Positions 26,412 to 35,101 of a stretch of DNA of 64,000 bases are shown here, one piece after another. Source of the stretch: SAR116 cluster alpha proteobacterium HIMB100. Its GTDB lineage: Bacteria; Pseudomonadota; Alphaproteobacteria; Puniceispirillales; Puniceispirillaceae. Made by a program: the position numbers and the translations under genes. The notes under the pieces were generated by a model that saw nothing but the letters and a program-made list of their open reading frames with translations, was not told where the DNA came from and ran no database searches. Positions within the stretch are counted from its first letter, which is position 1; every line of letters starts with the position of its first letter. The stretch spans positions 872,501 through 936,500 of the forward strand of contig AFXB01000010.1 in NCBI GenBank assembly GCA_000238815.2, in the 5' to 3' direction.

Positions 26412-27923
26412 CTAACTTTGTTCAGCTGCCAGCCAGCGCTTAAAATCATCTCTCTGTTGGGGGGTCAGATGCAAATATAATTTGCTCCGCCGCTTCAAAA
26501 TATCTTCTGCTGTGCGGGCATATTCATGTGCCATCAGATACCGGACTTCAGCCTCGCTTAGGCCATAGCCGAACTGTTTACCTAAATCAGCCATACAAGA
26601 TGCGCTGCCGATAAGCGTAAATATGTCTGTGCCATAGGCTCTGATCAGCCGCCAGGCTACATCGTCAGGCATGTCTGTAACGCTGTTTTTCACCTGATCA
26701 ACCAGCTCATTCTGGCTGGTGAAGGCACCACCGGGAAGCACGGCATCTGCGGTCCAGCTTGGCCGGTCCTTGCCAAATACGGCATTGATTTTGACCATCG
26801 CTGATTCGGCCAGCCGGCGATAGGTGGTCAGCTTACCCCCAAATACAGACAATAATGGCGCCCCTGCTGTTTTATCAAGCTCAAGGTAATAATCACGATT
26901 TGCCTTTGCCGCCTGACCGGCTCCGTCATCATATAAGGGTCTGACACCAGCGTAGCTCGCCACAATATCTGAACGGCTAAGCGGTGAGCGCAAATAGCTG
27001 TTTACCATTTGCAGAAGATAATCTGTCTCTGCTTCAGAGATATCAATTTGGCTGCTCAGCTCAGGCATCTGCACATCAACATCTGTTGTCCCGATCAGCG
27101 TGAAGCGCTGTTCATAGGGGATCATGAATGTTATCCGCCTGTCAGTATTCTGCAGCAGGAAGGCCTCTTCACCTGGTAATTGGTGGTCCAGGATCAAATG
27201 GCTGCCTTTGATCAGACGTAAACGGGTCTGATTTCGGGCCAGTCCGGTCCGGTGTAAAATATCAATCGCCCATGGCCCGGCTGCATTGACCAGCAGGCGG
27301 GTTCTAAGGGTCTGTGTCTGTCCGTCATCTGTTTGCACCTCAAGCTGCCAGATGCCATCAACCGACTGTGCAGACACCAATTGAGTGCGGGTTCTGATCT
27401 CTGCGCCGCGCCGGTCAGCATCAAGCGCGTTCAGAATCACCAGACGGCTATCTTCAACCCAGCAATCAGAATAAGCAAAAGCAGTGGTGAATGCAGGGTT
27501 CAGAACATCTCCGGCAGAATGTTGGCTCAGCCTTAACCGCTGTGAGGCAGGCACAGACCGCCTGCCGCCCAAATGGTCATAGATGAACAAGCCTAACCGG
27601 ATCAGCCAGCCTGGCCGCAGGCCCTTATGGTGCGGCAGGATAAAGCGCATTGGCCAGATGATATGCGGGGCCATCCGCTGCAGAACGGATCGTTCCTGAA
27701 GCGATTCTCTGACCAGCCTGAAGGCATAATGCTCCAGATAGCGCAGACCACCATGGATCAATTTGGTGCTGGACGAACTTGTGGCCTGAGCCAGGTCATC
27801 TTGCTCTATCAAACAAACGCTGTAGCCCCGGCCAACAGCATCACGGGCAATGCCTGCCCCATTTATGCCGCCGCCGATGATAACCAGATCAAATTGGGCG
27901 TTGTCAGTTTGGTTTGCGCACAT
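26412..27923 (-). CDS. glpD: Glycerol-3-phosphate dehydrogenase, FAD-dependent
   Basis: A 503-residue membrane-associated flavoprotein oxidising glycerol-3-phosphate to dihydroxyacetone phosphate and passing electrons to quinone. The FAD motif GGGINGAG is at about 17-24, followed by SSSTKLIHGGLRYLE, AAGPW, GKLTTYRRLAE and the C-terminal domain with YEARTAEDIL-like sequence (EYARTAEDIL). AGGGATG before the ATG supports the start. It is divergent from glpK over about 110 bases, so both may share a control region. Both lie beside galactosidase genes that would release glycerol from galactosyl-glycerols. Confidence 0.95.
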   Translation of the reverse strand: MCANQTDNAQFDLVIIGGGINGAGIARDAVGRGYSVCLIEQDDLAQATSSSSTKLIHGGLRYLEHYAFRLVRESLQERSVLQRMAPHIIWPMRFILPHHKGLRPGWLIRLGLFIYDHLGGRRSVPASQRLRLSQHSAGDVLNPAFTTAFAYSDCWVEDSRLVILNALDADRRGAEIRTRTQLVSAQSVDGIWQLEVQTDDGQTQTLRTRLLVNAAGPWAIDILHRTGLARNQTRLRLIKGSHLILDHQLPGEEAFLLQNTDRRITFMIPYEQRFTLIGTTDVDVQMPELSSQIDISEAETDYLLQMVNSYLRSPLSRSDIVASYAGVRPLYDDGAGQAAKANRDYYLELDKTAGAPLLSVFGGKLTTYRRLAESAMVKINAVFGKDRPSWTADAVLPGGAFTSQNELVDQVKNSVTDMPDDVAWRLIRAYGTDIFTLIGSASCMADLGKQFGYGLSEAEVRYLMAHEYARTAEDILKRRSKLYLHLTPQQRDDFKRWLAAEQS

Positions 27924-28032
27924 AACATCCCTGACGGTGATAGAGGTGATTTTGGCTTGCGTTGTTCATCTGCCGCCCCTTACTCTCATTTCTGCAGAAA
28001 TTGTTCCGGGAAATAAAGGCGAGGCGGAAGCG
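27924..28032. promoter_or_regulatory. Divergent glpD-glpK control region
   Basis: The 109 bases between the glpD and glpK starts must hold promoters for both directions. I see no clear palindromic operator, and no GlpR-type regulator gene lies beside it. Confidence 0.45.
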
Positions 28033-29517
28033 ATGACCAAGGTATATCTGGCAATTGATCAGGGCACAACAAGCAGTCGTGCAATTTTATTTGATCAGAC
28101 CGGGAACAGCCTGTTCAGTGCGCAACAGGAATTTCGCCAGATTTTTCCGCGCCCCGGATGGGTGGAACATGACCCCGAAGAGATTTGGCAGTCAGTGCTT
28201 GATGTCTGTCACCAGGTTGTTGAACAGGCAGATAAAGACGGGCTGAACATTGCGGGTATTGGCATCACCAATCAGCGGGAAACAACAATCGTCTGGGATC
28301 GCACAACTGGCCAGCCTGTCTATAATGCAATTGTCTGGCAAGATCGGCGCACCGCTGACAGCTGTGCCCGTCTGACTGAACAAGGGGCTGCTGCGGATAT
28401 TGAACGCAGCACCGGCCTTGTTGTTGATCCGTATTTTTCAGCCAGCAAAATCGCGTGGATCCTGGACAATGTTGACGGGGCCCGCCGGCGGGCTGAGGCA
28501 GGAGAGCTGGTCTTTGGTACTGTTGAAACGTTTCTGATCTGGCGATTGACACAAGGTCGCGCCCATATCAGTGACGCCACCAATGCGGCCCGGACCAGCC
28601 TTCTGAATATTGCCTCAGGGCAGTGGGATAAGGACATGTGTGCGCTGTTTAATGTACCGATGCAGATGCTGCCAGACGTTGTTGATTGTGCAGGAGATCT
28701 GGGCCGTGTGACTCATTTGTTTGATCGGGAATTGCCAATTTTATCTGCGGTCGGGGATCAGCAAAGTGCGGCTGTGGGGCAAGCCTGCCTGAAGCCGGGA
28801 GCGATAAAATCAACTTATGGAACAGGTTGTTTTGTCATTTTGAATACGGGCGATAAAATTGTCCGATCGTCAAACCGGCTGCTGTCTACGGTGGCCTGGC
28901 AGCTGAATAGAGAGCGTATTTACGCTCTTGAAGGGTCGATATTCATTGCCGGTGCGGTTATCCAGTGGCTTCGTGATGGTCTTCACCTGCTCAGCTCTGC
29001 ATCTGAATCTGAACAGATGGCTGCGGGTCTTTCGGGGAATGACGGGGTATATATGGTCCCTGCATTCACAGGGCTGGGTGCCCCCTGGTGGAATGCCGAG
29101 GCAAGAGGCGCAATCTATGGCCTTACCCGGGATACAGGCCCAGCCCAATTTGCCCGTGCTGCGTTGGAATCAGTTGCCTATCAGACCGCAGATTTATTTG
29201 ATGCGATGGCGTTGGATGGGGTCCAGCCGGTGCGGCTGCGTGTGGATGGCGGCATGGCCGCAAATGACTGGCTGATGCAGTTTCTGTCTGATGTTTTGGA
29301 TATGCCCGTGGACCGGCCCCGTATTCTGGAAACAACAGCGCTTGGTGCAGCAATGTTTGCCGGTCTTGCAGATGGGGCTTATGCCAGTCTTGAGGATATG
29401 GCCGCCAGCTGGCAGCTGGATCGTCAGTTCACACCCCTTATGGCCGCAGACCAGCGCCGTCTGATAAAGTCAGGATGGGCTGAAGCCATTATGAAAACAC
29501 GACTTCGGGTTGACTGA
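28033..29517 (+). CDS. glpK: Glycerol kinase
   Basis: A 494-residue FGGY-family kinase that phosphorylates glycerol with ATP. The start is the ATG at 28033, where the family N-terminus YLAIDQGTTSSRAILFD begins (short form DQGTTS); the frame reaching back to 27850 crosses the divergent glpD start. Other diagnostic segments are GITNQRETTIVWDR, IVWQDRRT, STYGTGCF, MVPAFTGLGAPWW and RVDGGMAANDWLMQ. Its product feeds GlpD. Located between glpD and the galactoside importer, it fits use of glycerol set free from glycosides. Confidence 0.96.
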   Translation: MTKVYLAIDQGTTSSRAILFDQTGNSLFSAQQEFRQIFPRPGWVEHDPEEIWQSVLDVCHQVVEQADKDGLNIAGIGITNQRETTIVWDRTTGQPVYNAIVWQDRRTADSCARLTEQGAAADIERSTGLVVDPYFSASKIAWILDNVDGARRRAEAGELVFGTVETFLIWRLTQGRAHISDATNAARTSLLNIASGQWDKDMCALFNVPMQMLPDVVDCAGDLGRVTHLFDRELPILSAVGDQQSAAVGQACLKPGAIKSTYGTGCFVILNTGDKIVRSSNRLLSTVAWQLNRERIYALEGSIFIAGAVIQWLRDGLHLLSSASESEQMAAGLSGNDGVYMVPAFTGLGAPWWNAEARGAIYGLTRDTGPAQFARAALESVAYQTADLFDAMALDGVQPVRLRVDGGMAANDWLMQFLSDVLDMPVDRPRILETTALGAAMFAGLADGAYASLEDMAASWQLDRQFTPLMAADQRRLIKSGWAEAIMKTRLRVD

Positions 29518-29549
29518 AACCTGCTGGCCAGCAGCATGGCAGCCTCGCG

Positions 29550-30404
29550 TCAATCCCGTAATTGCCGCTGATGTTCACGGCGGAATTGCTGAGGTGTTTT
29601 TCCGGTATCAGCAATAAACACTTCATAAAAACGCGACAGGGATCCAAAACCGGAATCAAGCGCAACGGTAATCACTTTTTCAGTACTGTCTATTAACGCC
29701 ACCTTGGCATGATGCAGCCGCAGCTGATTCAAATACCCGTTTATGGATTGTCCAAGGGATTTTTTGAATGCACCCATTGCATATCCTGTCGAGATGCTGG
29801 CCGCTGCTGCCACATCTTTGACTGCTATCGGATTTGTGTAATTTTCAGCCAGAAAACGAATCATTTTATGCACATGTTCAGAACTTCTGATCTGGGCTCC
29901 GCCACGTTTGAGCGCTGCTGCAGGCCCCAGATTCCAGCCTGCAAAAGATTGTCTGCGCAGCCTGAGCTGTAATTCCTGTCGGGCGATTTGAACCAGTTCA
30001 GAAACCCGTGAATGATAATCATCATGCCAACGTCTGAAATGCAGGCTGTCAGCCTGTTCACTCTGGGTACCGCTGATCACCTGGCCAGTGAACAGCGCAG
30101 ATAAAAATCTGTCTGGCATCGACCAGGACAACAGCTCAGGCAAAGGCAGATTGGCAATAAATACTTCTCCTGTGCGGTCTATTTGGCTGAGCCGATGTGG
30201 AATCTGGCCCCACAGAACACTGATAAATCCATCTTTGGCAATGACCGGGCCCATTTGCGTCAGATAGGTCAGATCGCACCCCACAGGCAACAATATTTCA
30301 ACATGGCTGTGCGCATGGTTATCTGGCATGATCTCAGGTTCATGCCGCTGCATGAAAAACCCTTCCGGAAATTGCTTTATGTCTAAAATTGCCTCTGTTT
30401 GCAT
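29550..30404 (-). CDS. AraC family transcriptional regulator
   Basis: A 284-residue regulator. The N-terminal cupin-like sensing part (about 20-110, with HAHSHVEILLP) resembles MelR-type regulators that bind galactosides. The C-terminal DNA-binding part (about 185-280) has two helix-turn-helix motifs; the end FYEVFIADTGKTPQQFRRE is the usual AraC/XylS signature. It is divergent from the sugar ABC transporter and GH4 genes, which it most likely controls. It converges on glpK. Effector identity is inferred from the neighbours. Confidence 0.92.
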   Translation of the reverse strand: MQTEAILDIKQFPEGFFMQRHEPEIMPDNHAHSHVEILLPVGCDLTYLTQMGPVIAKDGFISVLWGQIPHRLSQIDRTGEVFIANLPLPELLSWSMPDRFLSALFTGQVISGTQSEQADSLHFRRWHDDYHSRVSELVQIARQELQLRLRRQSFAGWNLGPAAALKRGGAQIRSSEHVHKMIRFLAENYTNPIAVKDVAAAASISTGYAMGAFKKSLGQSINGYLNQLRLHHAKVALIDSTEKVITVALDSGFGSLSRFYEVFIADTGKTPQQFRREHQRQLRD

Positions 30405-30612
30405 ACGCTCATCATGGTCGGTTTTTCATAAAGAAAAAAGTCTAAAGATGAGGATTCCGGAAATTTAATGCAGTTTGGCGGAAGTATTCAGGCAATTTTT
30501 TTGGCCCTCTAATAGGCTAGGGGAATGTGCTTATCGTTATCCGGCATTCCGATTGGGCGCATGAGTTTGGCCTGCAGTGATATCTGCCCCGACCTCACCG
30601 CCGCAATTCCAT
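30405..30612. promoter_or_regulatory. Divergent AraC-sugar importer control region
   Basis: About 208 bases between the regulator and the binding-protein gene. It is A/T-rich near the regulator and should hold the AraC operator and both promoters. I could not pick out repeats with confidence. Confidence 0.45.
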
Positions 30613-30619
30613 GGGAGGA
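30613..30619 (+). promoter_or_regulatory. Ribosome binding site deciding the sugar-binding protein start
   Basis: GGGAGGA five bases before the ATG at 30625. It favours that start over the frame beginning at 30577. Confidence 0.8.
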
Positions 30620-30624
30620 TGGAC

Positions 30625-31872
30625 ATGAAAAAATTGCTGACAGCATGGGCGACCATGGCAGGCATCTGCCTGTCAGCATCGTCTTTTGCAGGGACATTGG
30701 TGATCAACACTGACACTTCTGATCCTGCACCGAAAAAAGCCTTTGAGATGATCATCAAGAAGTTTGAGGCTGAAAATCCTGATGTGAAGGTTGAATGGAA
30801 CCTGTTTGACCATGAAGGGTACAAACAATCTATTCGGAACTTCTTGAACACCAATCCGCCTGATGTGGCAAACTGGTATGCGGGTAACCGGATGCGGCCA
30901 TTTGTAAAGGCAGGTCTGTTTGAAGATGTGTCTGATATCTGGGCACAGGGCGGTGGCTGGAATGATGGCGAGCTGTCAACCAGCATGGCGCATGCGCAAA
31001 AATCAATGACCATTGGCGGGCGCCAGTGGGGTGTGCCTTACACCTACTATCAGTGGGGTGTCTATTACCGCAAAGATATTTTTGAAAAGCTGGGCATTGC
31101 TGTACCCAAGACGTTTGATGAATTCGTTGCGGCTTGTGCAAAGCTGAAGGAAAGTGGCGTCACACCGATCACAATCGGATCAAAATATCTGTGGACCACT
31201 GCCGGTGTGTTTGACTATCTGGATTTGCGTGTAAACGGTTATGAATTCCATATGGACCTGACCAACGGGAAAATCCCGTATACAGACCCGCGTGTAAATG
31301 CCGTGTTTGATGCTTGGGACCGTCTTGTAAAGCCAGGGTATTTCATTGAAAACCACGCAGCCTACAGCTGGCAGGAAGCGCTGACCCCGATGGTGAAGGG
31401 TGAGGCCGCGATGTATGTGATGGGTAACTTTGCGGTTGCACCTTTGCGTGAAGCCGGCCTGACTGACGACCAGCTTGGATTCTTCCAGTTCCCTGAGATC
31501 ACTCCGGGTCTGCCAATGGCTGAAGAAGCGCCGACTGATACAGTCCACATTCCGTCAAAGGCCAAAAATAAGACTGATGCCAAGCGGTTCCTGATCTTTA
31601 TGGCGCGTGCGGATGTTCAAGAAGAAGTGAACAAAATCTTAGGCCAGCTGCCGATTAACAGCGGTTCTGCTGTGGCTGATGATAAATTCCTGAAAGCAGG
31701 TAACGAAATGCTGAATAATGCTTATGCAATGGCTCAGTTCTATGATCGTGACGCGCCTGCGGAAATGGCCTCTGAAGGTATGAAGGGATTCCAGGAATAT
31801 ATGGTGAAGCCTGAGCGCCGGGAAAAAATTCTCCAGCGTCTGGAGAAAATTCGCCAGCGTGTCTATAAGTAA
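30625..31872 (+). CDS. Sugar ABC transporter substrate-binding protein
   Basis: A 415-residue periplasmic binding protein of the carbohydrate uptake type 1 family. A Sec signal peptide (KKLL, hydrophobic core, SSFAG cleavage region) opens the protein; the mature part begins with LVINTDTSDPAPKKAFE. Segments typical of the family include VKVEWNLFDHEGYKQSIRNFL, PPDVANWYAG, WGVPYTYYQWGVYYRKD and KGEAAMYVMGNF. The abundance of aromatic residues fits oligosaccharide or glycoside binding. It partners with the two permeases downstream and probably the UgpC-type ATPase at 37082. A terminator-like hairpin follows its stop. Confidence 0.94.
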   Translation: MKKLLTAWATMAGICLSASSFAGTLVINTDTSDPAPKKAFEMIIKKFEAENPDVKVEWNLFDHEGYKQSIRNFLNTNPPDVANWYAGNRMRPFVKAGLFEDVSDIWAQGGGWNDGELSTSMAHAQKSMTIGGRQWGVPYTYYQWGVYYRKDIFEKLGIAVPKTFDEFVAACAKLKESGVTPITIGSKYLWTTAGVFDYLDLRVNGYEFHMDLTNGKIPYTDPRVNAVFDAWDRLVKPGYFIENHAAYSWQEALTPMVKGEAAMYVMGNFAVAPLREAGLTDDQLGFFQFPEITPGLPMAEEAPTDTVHIPSKAKNKTDAKRFLIFMARADVQEEVNKILGQLPINSGSAVADDKFLKAGNEMLNNAYAMAQFYDRDAPAEMASEGMKGFQEYMVKPERREKILQRLEKIRQRVYK

Positions 31873-31881
31873 AAAAGTCTC

Positions 31882-31916
31882 ATCCGGAGCGGCGCATCTC
31901 TGCTCCGGATATTTTT
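31882..31916 (+). terminator. Terminator/attenuator hairpin after the sugar-binding protein gene
   Basis: ATCCGGAGC (31882-31890) pairs with GCTCCGGAT (31902-31910) and is followed by ATTTTT. It lies 10 bases after the binding-protein stop and before the first permease, so it would lower permease expression. Confidence 0.85.
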
Positions 31917-31942
31917 ATGGTTTCGCTCTGCAGTCAGAATGA

Positions 31943-32887
31943 GTGAAACGATGGATGTTGACAGCAACCATGTCTGAACTTCATTTACAGTCATATCGGT
32001 CAAGCTGGTGGAAGCGCCATCAGGCCAAAATTACGCCCTGGTTGTTTCTGGCACCAGGCGGTCTGTTTTTTACTGTTTATGTTATTGCGCCGATTTTTCA
32101 GTCAATTTCGATTTCCTTTTATGAATGGGATGGGCTGTCTCCGGCAACTTATGTGGGCATCGCCAATTATGTTGAGCTTCTGGATGATGAACAATTCTAT
32201 GTGTCTTTATGGAATAATGTCCGCTGGTTGATCTGCTTTATGGCAGCGGTCCCTGTTGGTCTGGCCCTGGCGCTGTTTTTGAATCAGACCATATTCGGCA
32301 TCAGGCTGATCAAATCATTATTCTTTTTTCCGTTTGTGATTTCGCAAGTGGTTATCGGGCTGATTTTTACCTGGTTTTATGAGCCGAATTACGGTGTTAT
32401 CGCGCCGGTTTTGTCTTTTCTGGGCTGGGAGGGATGGGCAATATTGGCCGATGAGGATTACGCAACTTACGGCATTATCTTTGCCGGCTTATATCCACAG
32501 ATTGCTTACTGCATGATCCTGTATCTGACTGGCCTGAACAACATCAGCGCTGATCAGATAGAAGCAGGCCGCCTTGATGGGGCAAAGGGCTGGTCTTTGT
32601 TCTGGAACATCATTTTGCCGCAGCTCCGCCCAGCGACCTTTATTGCGATTGTTGTGACGGTAATTGGTGCGTTACGCAGCTTTGATATGATCGCCATTAT
32701 GACGCAAGGCGGTCCATGGGGGTCATCAAATGTGCTGGCCTATTTCATGTTTGAACAGGCGTTAAGCGAATATGGTTACCGCATGGGATATGGTTCAGCC
32801 ATTGCGACGATTCTGTTTCTGATAATGCTGGTCTATATTCTGTATTTCATTGTCCGCATGTATCGTGACGAAAAACGGGGGTTGTAG
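31943..32887 (+). CDS. Sugar ABC transporter permease 1
   Basis: A MalF/UgpA-type permease of up to 314 residues with six membrane segments. The inner-face EAA loop that contacts the ATPase is visible as EAGRLDGAKGWSLFWNIILPQLRP (about residues 212-235; short form EAGRLDGA). The frame begins with GTG at 31943; ATG codons at 31955 and 31970 are equally possible because no clear ribosome binding site is present. It heterodimerises with the permease four bases downstream. It would carry a galactoside, judged from the GH4 and GH42 neighbours. Confidence 0.93.
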   Translation: MKRWMLTATMSELHLQSYRSSWWKRHQAKITPWLFLAPGGLFFTVYVIAPIFQSISISFYEWDGLSPATYVGIANYVELLDDEQFYVSLWNNVRWLICFMAAVPVGLALALFLNQTIFGIRLIKSLFFFPFVISQVVIGLIFTWFYEPNYGVIAPVLSFLGWEGWAILADEDYATYGIIFAGLYPQIAYCMILYLTGLNNISADQIEAGRLDGAKGWSLFWNIILPQLRPATFIAIVVTVIGALRSFDMIAIMTQGGPWGSSNVLAYFMFEQALSEYGYRMGYGSAIATILFLIMLVYILYFIVRMYRDEKRGL

Positions 32888-32890
32888 GGT

Positions 32891-33742
32891 ATGTTTCCCA
32901 CCCCGATTGACAAAGCCTCTGCTGCGACACGGTCGCTTTATCGCCTGGCTTTGCCTGTGTCTTTGTTGATCTGGCTGGTGCCTTTGCTGGGGGTCATGCT
33001 GACGGCAATGCGGGGGCCGGGAGATATTACGGCTGGCAATTTATGGGGTCTGCCGACGCAATGGATGTTTTTTGCCAATATGCGGGATGTGTTTGGCAAC
33101 ACGCCAATGCTGGATTTTATCATTAACAGTTTCAAAATCACTGTGCCGACCATGATTGGCGCGGTGGCGCTCAGCTGCATGACCGGATTTGCGCTGGCGG
33201 CTTACCAGTTCCGCGGCAATATCATTTTGTTTTTTATCTTTGTCGCTGGGAATTTTATTCCGTTTCAGATTCTGATGATCCCGGTCCGTGACCTCACCTT
33301 CCAGATTGGTCTGTATGACACGGTGACAGGTCTTGTGATGTTCCATGTGGCTTTTCAAACCGGGTTCTGTACGCTTTTTATGCGTAATTTTATTCGGGCG
33401 TTGCCTCATGAATTATTTGAAGCAGCACGTATTGATGGGGCGTCTGAATTCACGATTTTCTGGAAAATCGTTCTGCCCTTGACCAGGCCAGCAATAGCTG
33501 CACTTTGCGTCCTGATATTTACCTTTATCTGGAATGATTATTTTTGGGCGACGGTTCTTATCCAGGGCCAGCATGCCATGCCTGTTACCGCTGGTCTGAA
33601 ATCTCTGAACGGCCAGTGGATTGCGGCCTATCATTTGATATCTGCCGGGTCAATTGTTGCAGCGGTTCCGCCTGTAGTGATGTTTTTTGTGATGCAGCGG
33701 CATTTCATTGCCGGCCTGACTCTCGGGGCAAATAAAGGTTAG
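32891..33742 (+). CDS. Sugar ABC transporter permease 2
   Basis: A MalG/UgpE-type permease of 283 residues with six membrane segments. The EAA motif reads EAARIDGASEFTIFWKIVLPL (about 178-198; short form EAARIDGA). Gene spacing of three bases to the first permease indicates an operon. It completes the membrane part of the importer whose binding protein is at 30625; the only matching ATPase in the window is on the opposite strand at 37082. Confidence 0.94.
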   Translation: MFPTPIDKASAATRSLYRLALPVSLLIWLVPLLGVMLTAMRGPGDITAGNLWGLPTQWMFFANMRDVFGNTPMLDFIINSFKITVPTMIGAVALSCMTGFALAAYQFRGNIILFFIFVAGNFIPFQILMIPVRDLTFQIGLYDTVTGLVMFHVAFQTGFCTLFMRNFIRALPHELFEAARIDGASEFTIFWKIVLPLTRPAIAALCVLIFTFIWNDYFWATVLIQGQHAMPVTAGLKSLNGQWIAAYHLISAGSIVAAVPPVVMFFVMQRHFIAGLTLGANKG

Positions 33743-33772
33743 GTGGACGAGGGTTAACGGAAGGGATTGAAA

Positions 33773-35101
33773 ATGACAAAGATCGCGATGATTGGCGCGG
33801 GTTCTACCGTGTTCACGAAAAATATCCTGACCGATATTCTGCTGGAACAGCCCTTTGCAAGCTGTGAATTTGCACTGCAGGATATTGATCCCAAACGTCT
33901 GGCCACCTCAAAGCTGGTTGCTGAACGGGTGGCAGAGGTGTTGCCGGTTTCGCCTGTGATCACCGCCACTGAAGACAGGCGTGAAGCCTTGAAAGGGGCT
34001 GATTTTGTTATCGTGATGATTCAGGTCGGCGGCTACAAGCCCTCAACCGTGATAGATTTTGAAATTCCGGCGAAATATGGCTTGAAACAAACCATTGCCG
34101 ATACGTTGGGTATTGGCGGGATTATGCGGGGGTTGCGCACTGCCCCTGTGCTTGCTGATATCGGCCGCAATATGCAAGAGCTCTGTCCTGATGCCTGGAT
34201 GTTGCAATATGTGAATCCGATGGCCATCAACTGCCTGGCGTTATCGCATCTGCTGCCGGATTTGAACTATGTGGGCTTATGTCATTCTGTTCAGGGCACA
34301 GCTGCTGATCTGGCGCGTGATTTGGGCGAAGATCTGAACACTATTGATTATGATTGTGCGGGCATTAATCATGTTGCTTTTTACACACGTTTTGAAAAGC
34401 GGCATGCTGATGGAGGGGTAGAAGACCTTTATCCGCGTTTGCATCAGCTGATTGAACCACGTGCTTATGGGCCGAACTGGGATGGCTGCACCAACCATGT
34501 CCGCTATGAGGTGTTGAAGCGATTGGGATATTTTGTCACTGAATCATCAGAACATTTCGCCGAATATACCCCCTGGTTTATTAAAAACAGCCAGCCTGAA
34601 CTGATTCAGAAATTCGATATTCCTGTGAATGAATATATCCGCCGCTGTGAAAAGCAACTGGCGGAATGGGACGCGCAGGAAGCAGAATTGCTGGCAGATA
34701 CAAAGCCAATATGCGAAAAATCAGTTGAATATGCGGCGCGGATAATCTCGTCAATTGTTACCGGCACACCTGATGTGATTTATGGCAATGTGCTGAACCA
34801 GAATCTGATTAGCAATCTACCGCAAAATGCCTGTGTGGAAGTGCCGTGTGATGTAAACTCATCTGGCCTGACCCCGCGCCAGGTTGACGATTTGCCTGCA
34901 CATTTGGCGGGCTTAATTCAGACCAATATTACGGTTCAGCAACTCACTGTTGATGCGATTGTGTCCGGACGTCGAGAGGCGGTTTATCATGCTGCGATGC
35001 TGGATCCGCACACCTCAGCTGAGCTGAATTTGGATCAGATTTGGCGTATGGTTGACGAATTGCTTGACGCTCATGAAGGCTGGATTCCGCCCCTATCCTG
35101 A
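33773..35101 (+). CDS. melA: Glycoside hydrolase family 4, alpha-galactosidase (MelA-like)
   Basis: A 442-residue NAD- and metal-dependent glycosidase. The nucleotide motif GAGS is at 8-11; the metal-binding region has Cys170-His171 in GLCHSVQ and His200 in GINHVAF, as in GH4 enzymes. IMRGLRTAPV and YVNPMAINC match the MelA alpha-galactosidase branch rather than the 6-phospho-glycosidase branch. GGAAGGG before the ATG at 33773 decides the start over the TTG at 33767. It acts in the cytoplasm on non-phosphorylated substrate brought in by the adjacent ABC importer. Its last nine bases overlap the convergent GH42 gene. Confidence 0.9.
   Translation: MTKIAMIGAGSTVFTKNILTDILLEQPFASCEFALQDIDPKRLATSKLVAERVAEVLPVSPVITATEDRREALKGADFVIVMIQVGGYKPSTVIDFEIPAKYGLKQTIADTLGIGGIMRGLRTAPVLADIGRNMQELCPDAWMLQYVNPMAINCLALSHLLPDLNYVGLCHSVQGTAADLARDLGEDLNTIDYDCAGINHVAFYTRFEKRHADGGVEDLYPRLHQLIEPRAYGPNWDGCTNHVRYEVLKRLGYFVTESSEHFAEYTPWFIKNSQPELIQKFDIPVNEYIRRCEKQLAEWDAQEAELLADTKPICEKSVEYAARIISSIVTGTPDVIYGNVLNQNLISNLPQNACVEVPCDVNSSGLTPRQVDDLPAHLAGLIQTNITVQQLTVDAIVSGRREAVYHAAMLDPHTSAELNLDQIWRMVDELLDAHEGWIPPLS

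Noticed and set aside
27850-28032. Upstream extension of glycerol kinase into glpD
   Set aside because: The added residues are an antisense shadow of glpD; the kinase family N-terminus starts at 28033.
29521-29534. Perfect 14-base palindrome between glpK and the AraC gene
   Set aside because: It has no loop and no T-run, so it is not a convincing terminator; it may be chance or a protein-binding site.
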